A stretch of DNA of 64,000 nucleotides from positions 19,104 to 83,103 of the forward strand of contig NZ_FMDM01000012.1 of assembly GCF_900090105.1 (NCBI RefSeq), read 5' to 3'. The position numbers were made by a program, and so were the translations under genes. The DNA is from Micromonospora humi (lineage in GTDB: Bacteria > Actinomycetota > Actinomycetes > Mycobacteriales > Micromonosporaceae). This document shows positions 59,767-64,000 of the stretch, one piece after another (position 1 is the stretch's first letter; every line of letters starts with the position of its first letter). The notes beneath the pieces were generated by a model. The model saw only the letters and a program-made list of their open reading frames with translations, searched no databases and was not told where the DNA came from.

Positions 59767-59781
59767 AACGGTCTCAGACCG

Positions 59782-59955
59782 TCAGGCCTTGTCCTGCTTC
59801 CAGGAGAGCGGCCCCGGAAGGTCCACGCGGTGGGCGCGGGTGTTGGAGTTCCAGGACCAGCGGCCGATCTTGATGCTCCACGAGGAGAACCCGTTCTGGG
59901 TGAAGTGGAGGATCAGCGGCCCGTACTTCTTGCGCTTGCGGAACTGGACGCCCAT
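59782..59955 (-). CDS. DUF4236 domain protein, 57 aa
   Basis: A small basic protein, MGVQFRKRKKYGPL followed by FTQNGFSSWSIKIGRWSWN. The FRKRxKxGP and N-G-F-S-x-S pattern is the DUF4236 family. ATG 59955 follows a perfect AAGGAGG. It is monocistronic between two strong regulatory regions. The function of the family is unknown. Confidence 0.75.
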   Translation of the reverse strand: MGVQFRKRKKYGPLILHFTQNGFSSWSIKIGRWSWNSNTRAHRVDLPGPLSWKQDKA

Positions 59956-60070
59956 CGGGGGTGCCTCCTTCGTCTCCCTGCCTCTGCGGGATCCAACATG
60001 CCCGGATCGACGATTCGCGAAACCCGGTCGGGTCCGCTCTGGACGGTGGGTGTAGCGCCCGGCACAATCT

Positions 60071-60085
60071 CTATCCAACGGGTAG
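60071..60085. promoter_or_regulatory. Inverted repeat CTATCC-aac-GGGTAG upstream of the sulfur leader
   Basis: A 6-bp inverted repeat with one G-T mismatch around AAC, in the 244-bp gap between the DUF4236 gene and the leader peptide. It lies about 130 bp upstream of the leader ORF. A possible operator for either side; the rest of the gap shows TTGACC at 60163 but no good -10. Confidence 0.35.
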
Positions 60086-60199
60086 GTGTTAAGGGGTGGT
60101 AAATGCTGGTGGGGGCGGGTCGTAACAAAGCCAGCGATGAAAGTCTCACTGAGTGGAAGAGCGTTGACCGGCGTGGAGAACGGTCGGCAGCATGAGGGC

Positions 60200-60277
60200 A
60201 TGTCGCAGCGGGACGAGCTTCTCCTCACCGCTCGCGTGCACGTCGACCTGGTCCGGCACGCGAGCGCGCTCTGTTGA
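60200..60277 (+). CDS. Sulfur-operon leader peptide, 25 aa
   Basis: The peptide reads MSQRDELLLTARVHVDLVRH then ASALC and stops right after the Cys codon. LLTxRxHVDLxRxxxxLC is the hallmark of short leader peptides that precede sulfur-assimilation and sulfonate-transport genes in actinomycetes. They probably couple translation of a terminal Cys codon to downstream expression. Here the Cys codon (60272-60274) sits in the loop of a 7-bp stem (60261-60267 with 60283-60289), so a ribosome stalled there would cover one arm. Confidence 0.72.
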   Translation: MSQRDELLLTARVHVDLVRHASALC

Positions 60278-60289
60278 GCCGAGCGCTCG
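60261..60289 (+). promoter_or_regulatory. Stem enclosing the leader peptide's Cys and stop codons
   Basis: CGAGCGC (60261-60267) pairs with GCGCTCG (60283-60289). A larger imperfect GC-rich hairpin follows at about 60316-60356. Translation-dependent switching between them is a reasonable attenuation model for the transporter genes. Confidence 0.4.
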
Positions 60290-60415
60290 TCGTTCCCCCT
60301 CCGCAGCTCGTCCGTTCCCGCCGCCGGCGCATCGTGGCCCGGCGCGGTGCGGCGTGCTCTCCGGCCCCACGCGGGCCCCCTCCACCGCATCGTGGACAGA
60401 TCAGGAGACACCGCC

Positions 60416-61450
60416 ATGCCCTCGACCCGATCGCCACGGCGTGCCCTCGCCGCCGCCGTCGCCCTGCTCGCCCTCGCCGCCGCCACCGGATGCGGCGCCG
60501 ACGCCGCCGCCGGCGGCGGCGCCCAGACCACCGAACTGCGCTACCAGGGTTCGGTCGGCCAGGTGACCCTCCCCGAACTCGCCGCCGACCTCGGCTACCT
60601 GGGCGACGTCAAGCTCAACTGGATCGGCAACGTCACCGGCGGTCCCGCCGACATCCAGGCCACCGCCACCGGCCAGAGCGACTTCGGTGGCGCGTTCAAC
60701 GGCGCGATCGTCAAACTCCAGTCCGCCCACGCGCCGATCACGGCCGTGGTCAGCTACTACGGCTCCGACGCGCAGACCTTCCAGGGCTACTACGTGCTCG
60801 ACGGCAGCCCGATCCGCGGCCCCCGCGACCTGATCGGCAAGCGGGTCGGCATGAACACCCTCGGCGCGCACGCCGAGGCCGTGCTACGCACCTGGCTGGC
60901 CCGGGGCGGCCTGACCGCCGACGAGATCGGCCGGGTCGAACTGGTCGCACTGCCGCCGGTCAACACCGAGCAGTCGCTGCGCGCCAAGCAGATCGACGTC
61001 GCGGTGCTCGGCGGCGTGATCCGCGACAAGGCCGTCGCCAACGGCGGCATCCGCACCGTGTTCACCGACTACGAACTGCTCGGCGCGTTCAGCGCCGGCA
61101 GCTACGTCTTCCGCGACGACTTCATCGCCCGCAACCCGGACACCGTCCGCGCGTTCGTCACCGGTGTGGGCAAGGCCATCGAATGGGCGCGCACCCAGCC
61201 ACGCGAGACGGTGGTGGCCCGACTCAAGGCCGTCATCGGCAAGCGCGGTCGCAACGAGGACGCCACGCTCGTCGGCTACTGGAAGTCCAGCGGCGTGGCC
61301 GAGAAGGGCGGCGTCATCACCGACCGGGAGTTCGCCACCTGGATCGACTGGCTCTCCGACGCCGGCGAACTCAAGGGTGCCAAACCCAAGCCGTCCGACC
61401 TCTACACCAACAGGTTCAACGCGTTCGCCAACCCCGGCGGTGGCGCATGA
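60416..61450 (+). CDS. ABC transporter substrate-binding lipoprotein (SsuA/TauA-like)
   Basis: A 344-aa binding protein. Signal peptide with lipobox AATGC (Cys about 25), then the NMT1/SsuA-type fold (LPELAADLGYL, QATATGQSDFGGAFNGAIV, GKRVGMNTLGAHAEAVLRTW). ATG 60416 follows CAGGAGA. It overlaps the ATPase gene by 4 bp. The sulfur-type leader peptide and the flavin monooxygenase downstream argue for an organosulfur compound such as a sulfonate as ligand, though the fold also serves nitrate, taurine and thiamine precursors. Confidence 0.85.
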   Translation: MPSTRSPRRALAAAVALLALAAATGCGADAAAGGGAQTTELRYQGSVGQVTLPELAADLGYLGDVKLNWIGNVTGGPADIQATATGQSDFGGAFNGAIVKLQSAHAPITAVVSYYGSDAQTFQGYYVLDGSPIRGPRDLIGKRVGMNTLGAHAEAVLRTWLARGGLTADEIGRVELVALPPVNTEQSLRAKQIDVAVLGGVIRDKAVANGGIRTVFTDYELLGAFSAGSYVFRDDFIARNPDTVRAFVTGVGKAIEWARTQPRETVVARLKAVIGKRGRNEDATLVGYWKSSGVAEKGGVITDREFATWIDWLSDAGELKGAKPKPSDLYTNRFNAFANPGGGA

Positions 61451-62265
61451 GCACCGACAAGATCCTCTTCGACCGGGTCCGCAAGGTCTTTCCGGGCCGG
61501 CGTGGCGCGGGCGGCGCGGTCACCGCGCTCGACGACCTCACCCTCGGCGTACGCCCCGGCGAGTTCCTGGTCGTCGTCGGCCCCAGCGGCTGCGGCAAGT
61601 CCACCCTGCTCGACCTGCTCGGCGGGCTGGCCACCCCGAGCGACGGGCAGGTGCTCGTCGACGGCCGCCCGGTCACCGGGCCGGGCCTCGACCGGGGCAT
61701 CGTCTTCCAGCAGTACGCGCTGCTGCCCTGGCGCACCGCCGCCGGCAACGTCGCGTTCGGCCTGGAGGCCAAGGGCCTGCCGCGGCGCGAACGCGCCGAA
61801 CGGGTCGCCCACCACCTGGAACTGGTCGGCCTGACCGGCTTCGCCGACCGCTACCCGCACGAACTGTCCGGCGGCATGAAGCAACGCGTCGCCATCGCCC
61901 GCAGCCTCGCCTACGACCCGGACGTGCTGCTGATGGACGAGCCGTTCGCCGCGCTCGACGCGCAGACCCGCGACTCGCTCCAGGACGAGCTGGTGCGGAT
62001 CTGGCAGGCCACCGGCAAGACCGTCGTGTTCATCACGCACGGCATCGACGAGGCCGTCTACCTGGGCCGACGGGTCGCCGTCATGACCTCCCGCCCCGGC
62101 CGGATCAAGCAGGTCATCGACATCGAGCTCGGCGACCGGCAGGCCGAGGAGGACGTCCGCTCCACCGACGCGTTCCGCCACCACCGGCACCAGATCTGGA
62201 CGCTGTTGCGCGACGAGGTACGCGCCGCGCAGTCCGCCGTCCGCGAGGAGGCCCGCGTTGGTTGA
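61447..62265 (+). CDS. ABC transporter ATP-binding protein (SsuB-like)
   Basis: A 272-aa ATPase. Walker A GPSGCGKST (about 48-56), Q-loop VFQQYALLPW, signature LSGGMKQR, Walker B VLLMDEPFAALD and switch His in FITHGIDEA are all intact. It follows the order of SsuB/TauB/NrtD-type importers and is coupled at both ends, to the binding protein (ATGA) and to the permease (8-bp overlap). Confidence 0.92.
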   Translation: MSTDKILFDRVRKVFPGRRGAGGAVTALDDLTLGVRPGEFLVVVGPSGCGKSTLLDLLGGLATPSDGQVLVDGRPVTGPGLDRGIVFQQYALLPWRTAAGNVAFGLEAKGLPRRERAERVAHHLELVGLTGFADRYPHELSGGMKQRVAIARSLAYDPDVLLMDEPFAALDAQTRDSLQDELVRIWQATGKTVVFITHGIDEAVYLGRRVAVMTSRPGRIKQVIDIELGDRQAEEDVRSTDAFRHHRHQIWTLLRDEVRAAQSAVREEARVG

Positions 62266-63109
62266 CGTCGCCGCACGACCCGCCGCGACCCGGCCCGCCG
62301 TGTCCCCGGTGGCCGCCGCGCCCGCCCGGTCCGGGCGGCTGCTCGCGCTCGGCGGCCGGGCCCTGCACCGCAGCGTCGCGCTGCTGGCGCTGGCCGCGAT
62401 CTGGGAGACCGTGCCCCGCACCGGCCTGGTCGACCGGGTCTTCCTGCCCCCGCTGTCCGAGGTGCTCGTCGCCTGGTGGGAGCTGCTGCGCAGCGGGCAG
62501 CTGGCCGAGCACGTCGGCGCCAGTCTCACCCGCTCGCTCACCGGTCTGGCCCTCGCGGTGGTCACCGCCATCCCGCTCGGCCTGTTGATCGGCTGGTACC
62601 GGCCCCTGGCGGACCTGCTCAGCCCGCTGCTGGAGGTGTTCCGCAACACCGCCGCGCTGGCGCTGCTGCCGGTCTTCGTGCTCATCCTCGGGCTCGGCGA
62701 GACCTCCAAGATCGCCCTGGTGCTCTACGCCTGCTCCTGGCCGATCCTGCTGAACACCATCGCCGGCGTGAAGGGCGTCGACCCGCTGCTGGTCCGCTCG
62801 GCCCGCTCGATGGGCCTCGACCACCTGCGGCTGTTCCAGAAGGTGATCCTGCCGGCGTCCGTGCCCACCATCTTCACCGGCGTCCGGCTCGCCGGGGCCT
62901 ACTCGATCCTGGTGCTGGTCGCCGCCGAGATGGTCGGCGCCAAGGCCGGCCTCGGCTACCTCGTCAACTACGCGCAGTACAACTTCGCGATCCCCGACAT
63001 GTACGCCGGGATCATCACCATCTCCGCCATCGGGCTGGTGGTCAACCAGCTCCTCGTCGCCGGGGAACGTCGCTTCTCCACCTGGCGCGTCGACGTCACC
63101 ACCGCCTGA
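62258..63109 (+). CDS. ABC transporter permease (SsuC-like)
   Basis: A 283-aa permease starting at TTG 62258 inside the ATPase gene, with GAGGAGG just upstream. It has about six transmembrane helices and the EAA-type loop LVRSARSMGLDHLRLFQKVILPAS (about 187-210). The family is that of sulfonate, taurine and nitrate importers. The Ala/Pro-rich first 30 residues are cytosolic. Confidence 0.9.
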   Translation: MVDVAARPAATRPAVSPVAAAPARSGRLLALGGRALHRSVALLALAAIWETVPRTGLVDRVFLPPLSEVLVAWWELLRSGQLAEHVGASLTRSLTGLALAVVTAIPLGLLIGWYRPLADLLSPLLEVFRNTAALALLPVFVLILGLGETSKIALVLYACSWPILLNTIAGVKGVDPLLVRSARSMGLDHLRLFQKVILPASVPTIFTGVRLAGAYSILVLVAAEMVGAKAGLGYLVNYAQYNFAIPDMYAGIITISAIGLVVNQLLVAGERRFSTWRVDVTTA

Positions 63110-63120
63110 GAGGAACCGCC

Positions 63121-64000
63121 ATGACCCGGACCCTGCACCTCAACGCCTTCCTGATGGGCGTCGGCCACCACGAGGCCGCCTGGCGGCATCCGCTGACCGA
63201 CCCCGGCCGCCTCGGCGACGTGCGCCACTTCCAGGAGCTGGCCCGCATCGCCGAGCGGGGCACGCTCGACTCGGTCTTCCTCGCCGACGGGTTGGCCGTC
63301 GGCCCGGCCGTGCGGCACAACATCCAGGCCGTCTTCGAGCCGCTCACGCTGCTCGCCGCGCTGGCCACCGTGACCGAGCACATCGGGCTGATCGCCACCG
63401 CCTCGACCAGCTACACCGAACCGTTCAACCTGGCCCGCGCGTTCGCCTCGCTGGACCACCTCAGCGGCGGCCGGGCCGGCTGGAACATCGTCACCTCCGC
63501 CCAGGCCCGCGAGGCCCGCAACTTCAACCTCGAGGACCATCCCGCGCACGCCGACCGCTACCGCCGCGCCGCCGAGCACGTCGAGGTGGCGATCAAGCTC
63601 TGGGACAGCTGGGAGGACGACGCGCTGGTGCTCGACACCGCCGCCGGCGTCTTCGCCGACACCGACCGGGTGCACGAGATCGCGCACACCGGCGAGCGGT
63701 TCCGGGTGGCCGGCCCGCTCAACACGCCCCGACCGCCGCAGGGCCGGCCGCTGCTGGTGCAGGCCGGCTCGTCCGCCGACGGCATCGCGTTCGCCGCCCG
63801 CTACGCCGAGGCCGTCTTCACCGCGCAGCAGACCCTCGCCGACGGCCAGGCCTTCTACACCGCGCTCAAACGGGCCGTCGCCGACGCCGGCCGCGACCCG
63901 GACCTGGTCAAGGTGCTGCCCGGCATCGCGCCGGTGATCGGGGGTACCGAAGCGGAAGCCCGTGCCCTCGCCGACGAACTGGAGGCGCTGATCGTGCCCG
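63121..64000 (+). CDS. NtaA/SnaA/DszA-family FMN-dependent monooxygenase, 3' end missing
   Basis: 293 codons are visible, and the gene runs off the window (full family length is about 440-480 aa). LHLNAFLMGVGHHEAAWRHP, the ATASTSYTEPFNLARAFASLDHLSGGR block and GWNIVTSAQAREARNFN are typical of two-component flavin monooxygenases that use FMNH2 from a separate reductase. Relatives cleave C-S or C-N bonds (dibenzothiophene sulfone, nitrilotriacetate, sulfonates). Twelve bases after the permease, it probably desulfonates the imported compound. Confidence 0.88.
   Translation, partial: MTRTLHLNAFLMGVGHHEAAWRHPLTDPGRLGDVRHFQELARIAERGTLDSVFLADGLAVGPAVRHNIQAVFEPLTLLAALATVTEHIGLIATASTSYTEPFNLARAFASLDHLSGGRAGWNIVTSAQAREARNFNLEDHPAHADRYRRAAEHVEVAIKLWDSWEDDALVLDTAAGVFADTDRVHEIAHTGERFRVAGPLNTPRPPQGRPLLVQAGSSADGIAFAARYAEAVFTAQQTLADGQAFYTALKRAVADAGRDPDLVKVLPGIAPVIGGTEAEARALADELEALIVP

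Overview
The window is very GC-rich (roughly 73% by eye), has dense short-spaced operons, many GTG/TTG starts and GTGA/ATGA overlaps, an F420-dependent oxidoreductase, an XRE/DUF397 pair, a Spo0M homologue, a DivIVA-domain protein and secreted CBM2 glycoside hydrolases. This points to a sporulating mycelial actinomycete of the Micromonosporaceae, most likely Micromonospora or a close relative. It reads as ordinary chromosome: I see no rRNA, tRNA, CRISPR array, transposase, integrase or phage gene.

Layout. 1-1961: start of a secreted protein, a 0.77-kb non-coding stretch with two matching hairpins, and an NAD-dependent epimerase. 2007-13362: a dormancy/hypoxia island resembling the DosR/DevR regulon, with DevR, a DevS-type GAF kinase, two Acg-like nitroreductases, a P1B-type ATPase fused to hemerythrin, two tandem-domain universal stress proteins and phosphoketolase. 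DevR-type 14-bp boxes precede acg1, devR and the phosphoketolase gene, with a weaker one in the acg2/ATPase gap. 13429-21841: SDR/TetR pair, PP2C phosphatase, HTH/Clp-N pair with a probably leaderless promoter, diacylglycerol kinase-like protein, YihY membrane protein, a double PAP2 phosphatase, an EEP hydrolase, a GAP-family protein and a 39-aa membrane protein.

21858-24469: F420 oxidoreductase and, divergently, a secreted GH5 mannanase with CBM2 and an elaborate 5' region. 24558-28022: stem-loops, a six-TM protein, an ECF sigma factor with its YCII/DGPF partner, and RidA with a divergent HxlR regulator. 28026-36573: galactoside utilisation locus: GH36 alpha-galactosidase, two ABC permeases and a lipoprotein binding protein, divergent from a GH42 beta-galactosidase and a DeoR regulator. 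36575-38621: a small DivIVA-domain gene pair and XRE/DUF397.

39022-47448: a compact biosynthetic operon of two free-standing acyltransferases, one AT-less KS-KR-ACP protein, a MATE exporter and a free condensation-domain protein. This is the most distinctive system in the window. 47509-53337: Spo0M with a repeat tail, small envelope proteins, a HelD helicase and a LolA-like lipoprotein-type protein. 53433-57140: an OmpR/histidine kinase pair and a TPR-TM-Fn3-like protein. 57189-59955: MarR/VOC pair, a hypothetical protein, a two-TM ion channel and a DUF4236 protein. 60200-64000: a cysteine-ending leader peptide followed by an ABC importer and an NtaA/SnaA-type monooxygenase that runs off the end, read as a sulfonate or organosulfur utilisation operon.

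Convergent gene ends are marked by recurring strong hairpins. Two copies of one imperfect-palindrome element built on TTAAGNNGGGGCCCC lie 40 kb apart and fill 3' gaps almost exactly. Starts and sites were assigned by eye; no homology search was run.
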